Assembly (NCBI GenBank): GCA_015066935.1
Contig: SVNK01000001.1
Location: forward strand, 152,193 to 216,192
Source of the DNA: Ruminococcus sp.
Lineage (GTDB): Bacteria; Bacillota; Clostridia; Oscillospirales; Ruminococcaceae
Length of the DNA stretch: 64,000 bases
Reading direction: 5' to 3'
Below, piece after piece: positions 19,392 through 28,541 of the stretch. A program made the position numbers and the translations under genes. The first letter of the stretch is position 1, and each line of letters begins with the position of its first letter. The notes under the pieces are model-generated. The model had not been told where the DNA came from. It did no database searches and worked only from the letters and a program-made list of their open reading frames with translations.

Positions 19392-19976
19392 TTATTTGTC
19401 TGAATCAATAAGATGCCAGTACGCTTTAAGGTAAATGAGTCCCGAAATAACGGTCAGGACGGTTGAAATCCAGATGAGAACAGGGATTACGATATTGTCC
19501 ACAGCGTCAACAAGTCCGCTTGGGAGACTGAACCCGAAATCGTTGCAGACACTCAGCCAGCAGAGAATTCCCACAATAGTCACCATCGTGAACGCTGTCT
19601 TGAGCTTTCCCCAGATTCCTGCCGCAACTACAACTCCGCTGTCTGCGGCAACAAGTCTGAGTCCCGATACCATGAACTCACGGGCAGTAATGATTATAAG
19701 CGGTATTGCGCCCATTTTCACGCTGTCAAGCTCCACAAAGACCGTCAGTGCAGAAATTACGAGAACCTTGTCTGCGAGTGGGTCGAGAAACTTTCCGAAG
19801 TTCGTCACAAGATTGTATTTTCTTGCGATTTTTCCGTCGAGAGCGTCCGTAATCGAAGCCGCCGCAAAAATTATCAGTGCGATAAGGTAGTTGCAGGGGA
19901 CGTCGATGTACATAAACAGCAGGAAGAACGGTATCAGAAACATTCTCAGCAGTGTAAGTTTATTTGGAAGATTCAT
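19392..19976 (-). CDS. pgsA: CDP-diacylglycerol-glycerol-3-phosphate 3-phosphatidyltransferase
   Basis: A 194-residue integral membrane enzyme that makes phosphatidylglycerol phosphate, the first step to phosphatidylglycerol. The CDP-alcohol phosphotransferase signature (D-x2-D-G-x2-A-R...G-x3-D-x3-D) is visible across DALDGKIARKYN and NFGKFLDPLADK at residues about 43-70. Four or five hydrophobic helices surround it. The ATG lies 17 bp inside the end of rimO, so the two genes are translationally coupled. It is the last gene of the minus-strand series before palindromic repeats. Confidence 0.93.
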   Translation of the reverse strand: MNLPNKLTLLRMFLIPFFLLFMYIDVPCNYLIALIIFAAASITDALDGKIARKYNLVTNFGKFLDPLADKVLVISALTVFVELDSVKMGAIPLIIITAREFMVSGLRLVAADSGVVVAAGIWGKLKTAFTMVTIVGILCWLSVCNDFGFSLPSGLVDAVDNIVIPVLIWISTVLTVISGLIYLKAYWHLIDSDK

Positions 19977-21303
19977 AGTCTATCACCTCTCCAATCAGAT
20001 CGTAATCAAGTGTATCCGTGACCCTTATGCGGACATATCTTCCGATTTCAAGCGGTTTTTCCGAAGTGAAGAACACTTTTCCGTCGATATCGGGAGCGTC
20101 GAGCATTGTACGTCCGAACCAGCATTCACCGAACCTGTCGAAGCCTTCAACAACGGCGTCAAGTTCTGCGTCAAGAAGCTCCTGATTCTTCTCACAGCTG
20201 ATGAGAAGCTGCTGTTCCATTATGATGTCGGCACGGTGGGAGGCAGTTTCCTCGTCCACCTGATTCGGGAAGTCCGCAGCCTTTGTGCCGTCCTCACGTG
20301 AGTACGCAAAGCAGCCGAGACGGTCGAAGCGGACTCTCTGTACGAACTCCGCAAGTGCATTGAACTGCTCCTCTGTCTCACCGGGGAAGCCTGTAATGAG
20401 CGTTGTTCTGAGGACAACATTCGGAATCTTTTCACGGATATGTGCAAAGAGGTTTTTAAGCTCCTCCTCACTGCCCCAGCGGTTCATTGATTTCAGGAGA
20501 GTGCCGTCGCAGTGCTGAATCGGTATTTCAAGGTACTTGACGAGCTTTTCCTCGGAAGCGATAGTCTCCAGAAGCTCATCGGTAATCTTTTCGGGGTAGC
20601 AGTAAAGTGTGCGTATCCAGCGCAGACCGTCGATTTTACAGAGTTCACGCAGAAGCTCGGGGAGCTTTGATTCGCCGTAGAGGTCCTCGCCGTAGCGTGA
20701 GGTGTCCTGTGCAATCACGACAAGCTCTGTAACGCCGTTCTCCGCAAGAGTACGTGCCTCGCTGAGAACGTCCTCCATGGGGACGCTGCGGAATTTTCCT
20801 CTTATCTGTGGAATCGCACAGTACGCACAGCAGTTTGAACAGCCCTCGGCAATCTTGAGGTAGCTGAAAAACGGCAGAGTCGAGATTATACGCTCACCTG
20901 TAAGCTCGGCTTCGAGCTTGGGAGCAAAATTGATGTATCTTTCGTTGGCGAGAACGTGGTCGAGAACGTCCACGATGTCCTTATTGTTGCCGATACCGAT
21001 AACGGCGTCGGCTTCGGGGAAAAGCTCTGCGGCTTCCTCTCTGTAGCGTTCCGTGAGACATCCCGTGATGACGATTTTCCTGAGAGTACCGTCCTCCTTG
21101 AGCTTTCCGAGTTCGAGGATAGTCTCAATCGCCTCCTCCTTTGCGGACTGTATGAAGCCGCAGGTGTTCACAACGGCAATATCGGCAAGTCCTGGTTCTG
21201 TTACGAGCTTGTAGCCGTGTTTTTTCAGCTTGTAGAGCATTCTCTCCGAATCAACAAGATTCTTTGAACAGCCCAGTGATACCATTCCAACCTTGATAGG
21301 CAT
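19960..21303 (-). CDS. rimO: Ribosomal protein S12 methylthiotransferase RimO
   Basis: A 447-residue radical-SAM enzyme that adds a methylthio group to an aspartate of ribosomal protein S12. The N-terminal domain opens KVGMVSLGCSKNLVDSE, the RimO-type UPF0004 start with its first cluster-binding Cys, and further Cys occur in NTCGF and TGCL. The radical-SAM motif is CSNCCAYCAIPQIRGKFRS (C-x3-C-x2-C), followed by a C-terminal TRAM domain. GCSKNLVDSE favours RimO over MiaB. It overlaps pgsA and follows recX by 43 bp. Confidence 0.93.
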   Translation of the reverse strand: MPIKVGMVSLGCSKNLVDSERMLYKLKKHGYKLVTEPGLADIAVVNTCGFIQSAKEEAIETILELGKLKEDGTLRKIVITGCLTERYREEAAELFPEADAVIGIGNNKDIVDVLDHVLANERYINFAPKLEAELTGERIISTLPFFSYLKIAEGCSNCCAYCAIPQIRGKFRSVPMEDVLSEARTLAENGVTELVVIAQDTSRYGEDLYGESKLPELLRELCKIDGLRWIRTLYCYPEKITDELLETIASEEKLVKYLEIPIQHCDGTLLKSMNRWGSEEELKNLFAHIREKIPNVVLRTTLITGFPGETEEQFNALAEFVQRVRFDRLGCFAYSREDGTKAADFPNQVDEETASHRADIIMEQQLLISCEKNQELLDAELDAVVEGFDRFGECWFGRTMLDAPDIDGKVFFTSEKPLEIGRYVRIRVTDTLDYDLIGEVIDYESSK

Positions 21304-21346
21304 TGTCTTAAAGTCCTCCGTTTGTTCTGTTTAAGCCGAAAATCAG

Positions 21347-21982
21347 TCAATCCTGTTCGGCTTCGTAGTTTTCGAAATATTCTTTTATACTGCGGTTGAT
21401 TTCGTCGAAGCCGTAGCCGTACCGGACGAGTGCGGCTTTGACCTTCTCCACAGATTTTCTGTCGGATTTATCCGTAAGATAACGGGCGTGCTTCGTTTCA
21501 AGGAGACTCATAAGATTCTCCACGAAGCTTTCCGAGTATTTTTCAAGAGCGTCCACAGCAATAAACTCACTGATGCCCTTGAGCTTCAGCTCACGCTTTG
21601 CACGTATATACCCGTATTTCTTCACTTCAACGAGCTTGCGTGCAAGCTTTTCCGCATAACGGGCGTCGTTGATTATGCCGACCTTCTTCAGCTTCTCCAC
21701 GACAGCAAGGCAGAGTGCCTCGTTCTTATAGGTCTGCACAAGCTTGTCGGTCATCTCCTTTGCGGAGTAGTCACGGTAATCGAGCCTGTACAGTGCGTAC
21801 TGATACGCCCGACGGAAATTTGATGCGTAAATGATTTCCCGAAGCTTTGTGCGGTCAAGCTCCATGCCCGTTTTCACGGAAAAATCGACGATTATGTCGA
21901 TATGCAGATATATTTTTCGTTCATAGTCAAGCTCAACCTCATACGTTGAGCCTTTATATTTCTGAAGTGCTGTAACCTTCAT
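21347..21982 (-). CDS. recX: Regulatory protein RecX
   Basis: A 211-residue helical protein of the RecX family, which binds RecA filaments and restrains recombinase activity. The identifying part is the triple-helix repeat with YALYRLDYRDYSAKEMTDKL and INDARYAEKLARKLVEVKKYG. The C-terminal repeat has YGYGFDEINRSIKEY. Its ATG overlaps the recA stop (ATGA), which supports the call and implies translational coupling, so RecX is made in proportion to RecA. Confidence 0.9.
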   Translation of the reverse strand: MKVTALQKYKGSTYEVELDYERKIYLHIDIIVDFSVKTGMELDRTKLREIIYASNFRRAYQYALYRLDYRDYSAKEMTDKLVQTYKNEALCLAVVEKLKKVGIINDARYAEKLARKLVEVKKYGYIRAKRELKLKGISEFIAVDALEKYSESFVENLMSLLETKHARYLTDKSDRKSVEKVKAALVRYGYGFDEINRSIKEYFENYEAEQD

Positions 21983-23199
21983 CAGTCCTCAGCAGGAGTG
22001 AACTCCTCGAAATCCTCGTCGATTTCGGCAAGGAGGTCGTCGGTCTCGTTTCCCGAAGCCTTTGCAGCAGCCTCCTCCTCATCTCTGATTTCTTCCTTGA
22101 TTTCGTTGAGTTCACGAGTATGTGCAGGGTCCATCTTGAATGTATGGTCCTTAGGGTCGCTGTTGATTTCGTCCTTACGAGCGAGAATCTGCTCCTCGAT
22201 TTCCTTCATGAGGGCTTCGTCGTTCTTGAGGATTTCCTTTACGTTGTCACGTCCCTGACCGAGCTTCTGGTCCTTATAGCTGAACCACGAGCCGCCCTTC
22301 TTGATGATGTCAAGCTCTACGGCAAGGTCGAGAACCTCTCCCGTACGGGAAATTCCCGTTCCGTACATCATATCGAATGTGCACTCCTTGAACGGCGGTG
22401 CAACCTTGTTTTTAACGACCTTGCATTTTGTGGACGCTCCGATAACCTCTCCGCCTGCCTTGATGACCTCGCCCTTTCTTACCTCAATACGTACAGAGGC
22501 GTAGAATTTCAGAGCACGTCCGCCCGGAGTTGTCTCGGGATTTCCGTACATAACGCCGATTTTCTCACGAATCTGGTTGATGAAGATTGCTACGCAGTTC
22601 GACTTCGATATAGCGGCTGTAAGCTTTCTCATAGCCTGTGACATGAGTCTTGCAAGCTGTCCCACATGGAGGTCACCCATTTCGCCGTCGATTTCGGCAC
22701 GTGTTGTCATAGCGGCAATTGAGTCGAGTACGATAACGTCGATAGCGCCCGAACGAATAAGAGCCTCGGCAATTTCGAGTGCCTGTTCACCGCTGTCGGG
22801 CTGGGAAACGAGGAGTTCGTCGATATTTACGCCGAGTGCCTTCGCATAAACAGGGTCGAGAGCGTGCTCAACGTCGATGAACGCAACCTCTCCGCCGAGC
22901 TTCTGTGCCTGTGCAAGTACGGAAAGTGCAACCGTTGTCTTACCTGAGCTTTCGGGACCGTATATCTCGACGATTCTTCCTCTCGGTACGCCGCCGATTC
23001 CGAGTGCCATATCAAGTGTCATGGAGCCTGTCGGGATAGCATCCACGTTGAGGGTTCTGGTCTGTCCGAGACGCATTACTGCTCCTGCGCCGTACTTCTT
23101 TTCAATCTGCTTCAGAGCTCCGTCAAGAGCCGATTTCTTGTCCTCCTTGGTGGTAACACGTACCACTGTAGGCTTTTTTGCAAGTTCCTTTTTTGCCAT
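21982..23199 (-). CDS. recA: Recombinase RecA
   Basis: A 405-residue DNA strand-exchange ATPase for recombination and repair. The Walker A sequence GPESSGKTT, the MAW-type hinge, [18 protein letters not shown], and the L2 loop region [21 protein letters not shown] are all present. The tail (about residues 345-405) is longer and more acidic than in many RecA proteins, ending in a run of Glu and Asp. The ribosome site is GGAGG. I see no LexA-type box in the 28 bp between prmC and recA, so an SOS-controlled promoter, if any, lies further upstream. Transcription may come from within or before prmC. Confidence 0.97.
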   Translation of the reverse strand: MAKKELAKKPTVVRVTTKEDKKSALDGALKQIEKKYGAGAVMRLGQTRTLNVDAIPTGSMTLDMALGIGGVPRGRIVEIYGPESSGKTTVALSVLAQAQKLGGEVAFIDVEHALDPVYAKALGVNIDELLVSQPDSGEQALEIAEALIRSGAIDVIVLDSIAAMTTRAEIDGEMGDLHVGQLARLMSQAMRKLTAAISKSNCVAIFINQIREKIGVMYGNPETTPGGRALKFYASVRIEVRKGEVIKAGGEVIGASTKCKVVKNKVAPPFKECTFDMMYGTGISRTGEVLDLAVELDIIKKGGSWFSYKDQKLGQGRDNVKEILKNDEALMKEIEEQILARKDEINSDPKDHTFKMDPAHTRELNEIKEEIRDEEEAAAKASGNETDDLLAEIDEDFEEFTPAED

Positions 23200-23227
23200 C
23201 TGAAAATCCTCCGTAAAATATCATGTA

Positions 23228-24079
23228 TTATCCGATATATCGGGCGGAAACGGTACGTATAATACCGCCGCCGTCCCTTGAAAACTTCATATCTGTGAAG
23301 CCGTTTTCTCCGAGTATTCTTCCGACGGCTTCGTGCTGGTCCATACCGAACTCATAACACAGAAAACCGCCTTTTTTCAGAGACTTTTTCCACATTTTTG
23401 TAAGTGCTCTGTAGAAATCGAGACCGTCCGCACCGCCGTAAAGTGCCATCGAAGGCTCTCTGAGGACTTCGGGACTCAGCTCGGTCATTTCATCTGCCGT
23501 AAGGTAGGGCGGATTGCTCACGATTATATCAGTCTCTCCGACGAGCTGTCTTGTCTGTTCCGAAAGAACATCGGCTGCAATCACTCTTACATCGGCGTTG
23601 TTGCGCTTCACATTGTCCCTGAGATAGGGAAGTGCCGCTTCCGAAAGCTCTACAGCACACACCTCGGCACGTGGAAGCTCCTTTTTGAGCGTGACCGCAA
23701 TACAGCCGCTTCCACTGCACAGGTCAGCGATTTTCAGGGAGACAAGTCCGTTTCTGCGGCATATTCCGAGAACGTCCTCAATAAGCGTTTCCGTATCGGG
23801 ACGTGGTATCAGAACTCCCTCTCCGACTCTGAACGGATACCCCCAGAACTCCCACTCGCCGAGAAGATACTGTAAAGGCTCGCCCTTGCAGCGTCTTGCG
23901 GTAAGGTCACGTATACGCATTTCTGCGTCATCGGGGACTGTTTCAAGCGGTCGGAAAAGGGGATTTCTGTCGCCGAGCATATCCTGAAAAATGCACATCA
24001 CATCGAAGCTGCTGTCGGGGATTCCTGCTTCTTCAAGTCTCCCGACGCACTCACGGTAAAGCTCTGAACGGCTTACCAC
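23228..24079 (-). CDS. prmC: Release factor glutamine N5-methyltransferase PrmC
   Basis: A 283-residue SAM-dependent enzyme that methylates the GGQ glutamine of release factors RF1 and RF2. It has the N-terminal helical domain, the SAM motif DLCSGSGCIAVTLKKELP, and the catalytic NPPY in VSNPPYLTADEM with its following RxEP-like LREPSMALYGG. The start is GTG at 24079, chosen because AGGAGGACAA lies just before it. The start codon is inside the end of the DUF1385 gene (7-bp overlap), so the pair is coupled. Confidence 0.92.
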   Translation of the reverse strand: MVSRSELYRECVGRLEEAGIPDSSFDVMCIFQDMLGDRNPLFRPLETVPDDAEMRIRDLTARRCKGEPLQYLLGEWEFWGYPFRVGEGVLIPRPDTETLIEDVLGICRRNGLVSLKIADLCSGSGCIAVTLKKELPRAEVCAVELSEAALPYLRDNVKRNNADVRVIAADVLSEQTRQLVGETDIIVSNPPYLTADEMTELSPEVLREPSMALYGGADGLDFYRALTKMWKKSLKKGGFLCYEFGMDQHEAVGRILGENGFTDMKFSRDGGGIIRTVSARYIG

Positions 24080-25005
24080 TTGTCCTCCTCCTTGTCCTTG
24101 GGGATGCAGGGAGTGAGGGCAGCTATTGCTATTTCAATCATACTGTCATCAGGCTCACGTGTTGTAATTCTCTGCATTGCAAGTCCGGGAGCCGAAAGAA
24201 TTCTTGTAAAGAGGTTGTCGTGGTTTCCCGCAAGACGGATGCACTCGTAGGAAATTCCCACAACAAGCGGAAGAAGTGCAAGACTCACGAGAATACGGCG
24301 GAGCGTATCCATCGAGGGTACAAAACACATAACGAAAATGCCTATGATAAGCACTATGAATATAAAACTCGTTCCGCATCTTTTGTGGAAGCGTGTCTGT
24401 TTGCGGACGTTTTCAACGGTAAGCGGAAGCTCCGCTTCGTGACAGGCGATGGTCTTATGTTCAGCGCCGTGGTACATATACTGACGGCGGATGTCCTTCA
24501 TGAGACTGACAAGTGCCATGTAAGCCACGAAAATTGCAATTTTCATCACACCCTCCACAATTGAACGCAGAATACGCTCGTCCTTTACGACGGGGATGTG
24601 TCCTGTAATGATTTTGGGGAGAAATGCGAAAAGTCCCACAGCAACGAATATTCCGATAATCATTCCGACTACCATGCAGGCATTGTAGAATGCAGAGGCA
24701 TTTTCCTCCTCAGCCTTTTCCTCCTCTGTGAGCTGCTTTTCAGCGGACTTCATCATGTATTTATAGCCCTTTACAAGCGATGTAACGAAGTTCGCACAGC
24801 CTCTTGCAATCGGGATTTTCCTGTACCACGGAGCATTCTTTCCGTTACGTTCTTCCCATGTTTCAAGGTCGATGGAACCGTCGGGGAGTCGGCACGCCAT
24901 AGCTCCCGTAGTGGGTCCGAGCATCATGATGCCCTCGATAAGAGCCTGACCGCCGATTTTTGATTTGAATTTTTCACAGCATCCGGAATTTTTCTTGTTA
25001 CTCAT
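24073..25005 (-). CDS. DUF1385 family membrane protein
   Basis: A 310-residue protein with the DUF1385 hallmark GGQALIEGIMMLGP near residues 18-31 and YHGAEHKTIACHE further on. Several hydrophobic segments (about 112-135, 150-170, 210-245) make it an integral membrane protein. The family is widespread in Firmicutes next to prmC and prfA, exactly as here, but its biochemical role is not established. B. subtilis YqhQ is a known member. Conserved His, Glu and Cys residues suggest an enzyme rather than a purely structural protein; that is inference. Confidence 0.85.
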   Translation of the reverse strand: MSNKKNSGCCEKFKSKIGGQALIEGIMMLGPTTGAMACRLPDGSIDLETWEERNGKNAPWYRKIPIARGCANFVTSLVKGYKYMMKSAEKQLTEEEKAEEENASAFYNACMVVGMIIGIFVAVGLFAFLPKIITGHIPVVKDERILRSIVEGVMKIAIFVAYMALVSLMKDIRRQYMYHGAEHKTIACHEAELPLTVENVRKQTRFHKRCGTSFIFIVLIIGIFVMCFVPSMDTLRRILVSLALLPLVVGISYECIRLAGNHDNLFTRILSAPGLAMQRITTREPDDSMIEIAIAALTPCIPKDKEEDKW

Positions 25006-25043
25006 AATAGTATAGTCTCCTGAAAGGATAATTTCAGCGGTTG

Positions 25044-26462
25044 TCAGGACTGAGTCTGTGGTGCCTGTGCAGGGAGAGTGATTGTAACCGTAGTACCCTT
25101 GCCTTCGCCGCCGCTTGAAAGCTCAAGTGTACCGCCGTGCATGGTGATGATTTCGTCCGCAACGGCAAGACCGATTCCTGAGCCTCGTCTTGTATGGTTT
25201 GCCTTATAGAATTTTGTCTTGACCTTTGCAAGGTCGGACTTCTTTATGCCGCAGCCCGTATCCGACACGGAAACGATAACATTGTTGTCCTTTTCAGAAG
25301 CGTTGATTGTTACCGTATCGCCTGCCGAGGAATACTTCACGGCGTTGTCGATTATATTGATGAAGACCTGACGTATGCGGTTCTTATCACCGAATACGAA
25401 AGGCAGCATTTCGGGTTCGTTGTAATTTATTGTGATTTCCTCACGTCTTGCCTTGTCGCTGTAGATGAGTACGGCGTCACCGAGCTCTGCGAGGATGTCC
25501 ATAGTACCGCTTTGCAGGGTGAAATGACCGTTCTGCATACGGGAGAAGTCGAGAAGCTCCTCTACCATCTGAGAAAGACGCTCCGTTTCGGCAACAATTA
25601 CTCCAACGCCTTTTTTCATCGTATCGGGATTGCTTCCGCCGTCGATCATGAGTGTTTCTGCCCAGCCCTTGATAGCGGTCAGGGGAGTTCTCAGCTCGTG
25701 GGAAACCGACGAAATGAACTCATTCTTCATTGCCTCGGCATTTGAAAGCTCGTCAGCCATGTGGTTGATGGCAGTGCAGAGGTCACCGATTTCGTCGTTG
25801 CTGTTGTTGCTGATTCTCACCGAGAAGTCACCGATTGCGAACTTTCTGGCGATACTGCTTATCTGACGTATCGGCTTTACAATGGACCCTGCAAAGAAAA
25901 GTCCCGTAAATATGATTACGGCGATTATAAGCAGACAGATTACCGATATTACTATAACGTAGGTTTTTATGGTATCATCAATCTCTGAGAGCGAGGTCAC
26001 CATGCGTACAGAGCTGTATTCACTGTTTATCGCTGAAATCGGCACCGAAACAGCAAGAATCTTCTCACCGCCGGGGAGTCTTCCCACATATGAGCCTTCA
26101 CCTTTTTCCATTGCCTCCTCATAATCGGGCATTGACGCTGAAGCGTCGGGAGAGAATCCCGACGAGGTAAGTACGACTCTGCCTTTTGAGTTGACCGCCA
26201 TAAGCTCTATCTTGTCCTTTTCGTTGAAGGTTTCGAGCATGTTACGCATTTCAGCAGAGAAATTTGCGGCACTGTCATGCGAATGTATGCTCAGGACGCT
26301 CGTTACGGCGTTGATTTTTGAAACAAGATACTGCTTTGCAGAATTGTAGAAATAATTCTGTATTGCATAGATTATCGCCATCTGGATTACAAGCAGAGCC
26401 AGTATGATTACTCCCAGATTGTTGATTATCCAGCGTTTTGTAATACTTTTCCTTTTAGCCAT
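25044..26462 (-). CDS. Two-component sensor histidine kinase
   Basis: A 472-residue membrane kinase. TM1 is at about 10-32, an extracytoplasmic sensor loop at about 33-165, TM2 at about 168-195, then a HAMP domain. The dimerisation domain carries phospho-acceptor H255 in VSHELRTPLTAIKGW. The ATPase domain shows the N box (INIIDNAVKYS), DTGCGI and GSGIGLAV. The signal is unknown. Its ATG overlaps the TAA of the response regulator (TAATG), so the two are coupled. The layout resembles PhoR/ResE/WalK-type kinases but there is no PAS domain I can recognise. Confidence 0.93.
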   Translation of the reverse strand: MAKRKSITKRWIINNLGVIILALLVIQMAIIYAIQNYFYNSAKQYLVSKINAVTSVLSIHSHDSAANFSAEMRNMLETFNEKDKIELMAVNSKGRVVLTSSGFSPDASASMPDYEEAMEKGEGSYVGRLPGGEKILAVSVPISAINSEYSSVRMVTSLSEIDDTIKTYVIVISVICLLIIAVIIFTGLFFAGSIVKPIRQISSIARKFAIGDFSVRISNNSNDEIGDLCTAINHMADELSNAEAMKNEFISSVSHELRTPLTAIKGWAETLMIDGGSNPDTMKKGVGVIVAETERLSQMVEELLDFSRMQNGHFTLQSGTMDILAELGDAVLIYSDKARREEITINYNEPEMLPFVFGDKNRIRQVFINIIDNAVKYSSAGDTVTINASEKDNNVIVSVSDTGCGIKKSDLAKVKTKFYKANHTRRGSGIGLAVADEIITMHGGTLELSSGGEGKGTTVTITLPAQAPQTQS

Positions 26463-27163
26463 TACTGAATATCATTCCATTTATAGCCGTATCCCCAGAT
26501 TGTAATGATATATCTCGGATTGGAAGGCTCCTCCTCAATTTTCATGCGGATACGTCTTATATTGACATCAACGATTTTATCGTCGCCGTAATAGCTCTCG
26601 CCCCAGATGTGGTTGAGGATACTCGCACGGTCAAGAGCCGTATTCTTATTGTTCATGAAAAACTCAAGTATCTGGTACTCAACCTGTGTAAGCTCTATGG
26701 GAGTATTATTCTTCGTGACAGTCCTGCTTTTGAGGTCGAGGACAAACGGTCCCGACTCTATAACAGACTGCTTTTCATTCTTATTGAAGCTCATGCAGAC
26801 TCTTCTGTAAATTGCGTCAACACGTGCGGTAAGCTCTGACGGTGAAAACGGTTTTGTTATATAGTCGTCGGCACCTATCATAAGTCCGCTTACCTTATCC
26901 ATTTCCTGAGTTCTTGCGGTGAGCATGATTATGCCGATTGTCGAGCTTTTTTCACGGATTTTCTTGCAGACCGTGAACCCGTCTATACCGGGCATCATTA
27001 TGTCAAGGAGGACTATATCGAAGTTTCCGTGTTCTGCCTCAAAGGTCTTGAGAGCAGCCTCTCCGCAGTCTACATCCACAACGTCGTAGCCTGCACGTCT
27101 GAGATTGATTACGACAAATTCACGGATTGTAGCCTCGTCCTCACAGATAAGAATACGTTTCAT
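26462..27163 (-). CDS. OmpR-family response regulator
   Basis: A 233-residue DNA-binding regulator paired with the kinase encoded next. The receiver domain (1-120) has the acidic pocket CEDE, phospho-acceptor D54 in VLLDIMMPG, the switch Thr in MLTAR, and the Lys of YITKPF. The C-terminal winged helix (about 135-233) includes LTQVEYQILEFFMNN and VDVNIRRIRMKIE. I chose the ATG at 27163 because GGGG lies 10 nt upstream; the in-frame GTG at 27172 would leave only one base of spacing. Targets cannot be predicted. Confidence 0.93.
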   Translation of the reverse strand: MKRILICEDEATIREFVVINLRRAGYDVVDVDCGEAALKTFEAEHGNFDIVLLDIMMPGIDGFTVCKKIREKSSTIGIIMLTARTQEMDKVSGLMIGADDYITKPFSPSELTARVDAIYRRVCMSFNKNEKQSVIESGPFVLDLKSRTVTKNNTPIELTQVEYQILEFFMNNKNTALDRASILNHIWGESYYGDDKIVDVNIRRIRMKIEEEPSNPRYIITIWGYGYKWNDIQ

Positions 27164-27204
27164 TATGTTCACACCCCACTTTTTAAATTAAGCATTATGA
27201 ATTA

Positions 27205-28530
27205 TTACTTTACTTTGAATCCGATTGCGGCGTCGCCCGAAGTGATTGCGAGGTCGTCCGGGTCGTTATCGGATTTCGGCGTAACATAGAGAAGATATGC
27301 GGAATCTCCCTTTGTATGCATAAGCATATAGCCGTTTGAGAGTCTGTCCTGACGGGAGGGTTCGTCCTCGGCACAGCAGATACGCATAAGCTCTCTGCCG
27401 CTTTTTCCCTCGGAAAAGGTTCTGAATACGATTTCGTCATTTACAAGGTCCTTTGATACAGTGACCTTTCCCTGCCATTTTTCGGGGAAAACAAATATAT
27501 AGCCGTCGTTGATGCTGTAATATGAAAGGTACTTTACAGCAAGGGTATCGTCCTCGCTTACCGACATCCAGCGTGTAAGCTTCAGCTGTTCGCTTTCGGG
27601 AAGATTTTCATATCCGGGAGCAATGGTCAGTACGGGAATTTCAAGAAATCCGTCGCCGTCAATGTCGTACGAGGGACACCCTGCGGGACGGACTGTAAAA
27701 ATAGACTCATCCGAATTCTCAAAAACCTTGACAAGTCCCGATTTATCCATATACACTATATCCGTCTGGATGTATCCCGCACCCGAAACAGCGTCTATAT
27801 ACAGACCATGACGGTTTCCGCTGATATTTCCGTAACTGAGACTGTCAAACTCCGTAAAGCTTCCGCTGAGTTCAAGTCTGTACTGGTGATATTTGCCCTT
27901 ATCATCGAGTTTATAGGTTTCCGCTACGGCAGGTACGCCTGTTGCTGAACCCGACAACAACAGAAATTCATTCTGCATATCGTTATCGAGGTCGGTCACA
28001 TCGAAGAACGAATACGCCTCTGAAAAGGTCTGTTCGATAGTACCCTCGTCGTAGTCGTAGGTATAAATGGAGGCGTTCTTCTCGGAACGGTTGATGAGCG
28101 AACTTCCGATAATTACGTTTATACGTTCATTTGTACCGAGCTTCGAGATGATTACCTTCTCGATTTCCGCACCCTCAGCCGGTGTATCGCACACAGAACG
28201 CCATTTCCCGTCTGACTGGTCAAGAATATTGATTCTCAGGGGATTCTCCTCTACGGTAACGCCTGTTTTTTCATAGAAAACGATTGCCTCATTACCGCCG
28301 TCGCCGTCGATATCCTCTACGATGAACGCAGAAAGATACTTGCCTGATTTCGGGTATTTAAGGCTTATGGACGTACCTGCGGCACCTTTAAGTGCCGCAT
28401 ATATCTGTTCCTGTTCGACGCTGAGCTTTGGCGGAGTCATAAGGTTATCTATATTTGAGCCGAAGGAACAGCCTGTAAGCATAACTGTACAGGCTGACGC
28501 TGCCGGCAGTAATTTTCTTAGTCTGTTCAT
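27205..28530 (-). CDS. Lipoprotein with FG-GAP/VCBS-like repeats
   Basis: A 441-residue predicted lipoprotein: a hydrophobic leader and lipobox (LTGCSF) near residue 20. The mature part contains repeated Asp-rich loops (VEDIDGDGGNEAIVFYE, VTDLDNDMQNEFLLLSG, SYDIDGDGFLEIPVL), the calcium-binding signature of FG-GAP or VCBS beta-propellers. Its function is unknown. It lies 11 bp after gltA and 40 bp before the response regulator, so it may be the extracellular partner of that sensor pair; this is inference from position. The upstream frame into gltA is rejected because the lipobox fixes the start at 28530. Confidence 0.75.
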   Translation of the reverse strand: MNRLRKLLPAASACTVMLTGCSFGSNIDNLMTPPKLSVEQEQIYAALKGAAGTSISLKYPKSGKYLSAFIVEDIDGDGGNEAIVFYEKTGVTVEENPLRINILDQSDGKWRSVCDTPAEGAEIEKVIISKLGTNERINVIIGSSLINRSEKNASIYTYDYDEGTIEQTFSEAYSFFDVTDLDNDMQNEFLLLSGSATGVPAVAETYKLDDKGKYHQYRLELSGSFTEFDSLSYGNISGNRHGLYIDAVSGAGYIQTDIVYMDKSGLVKVFENSDESIFTVRPAGCPSYDIDGDGFLEIPVLTIAPGYENLPESEQLKLTRWMSVSEDDTLAVKYLSYYSINDGYIFVFPEKWQGKVTVSKDLVNDEIVFRTFSEGKSGRELMRICCAEDEPSRQDRLSNGYMLMHTKGDSAYLLYVTPKSDNDPDDLAITSGDAAIGFKVK

Positions 28531-28541
28531 AGCTGCGGAAC

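Noticed and set aside
19435..19890. 151-residue plus-strand frame opposite pgsA
   Set aside because: Antisense shadow of pgsA with Ser/Thr-rich, low-complexity translation and no start signals.
23200..23227. LexA/SOS box before recA
   Set aside because: The 28-bp gap contains only the ribosome site and A/T-rich sequence, with no GAAC-N4-GTTC or CGAAC-type dyad.
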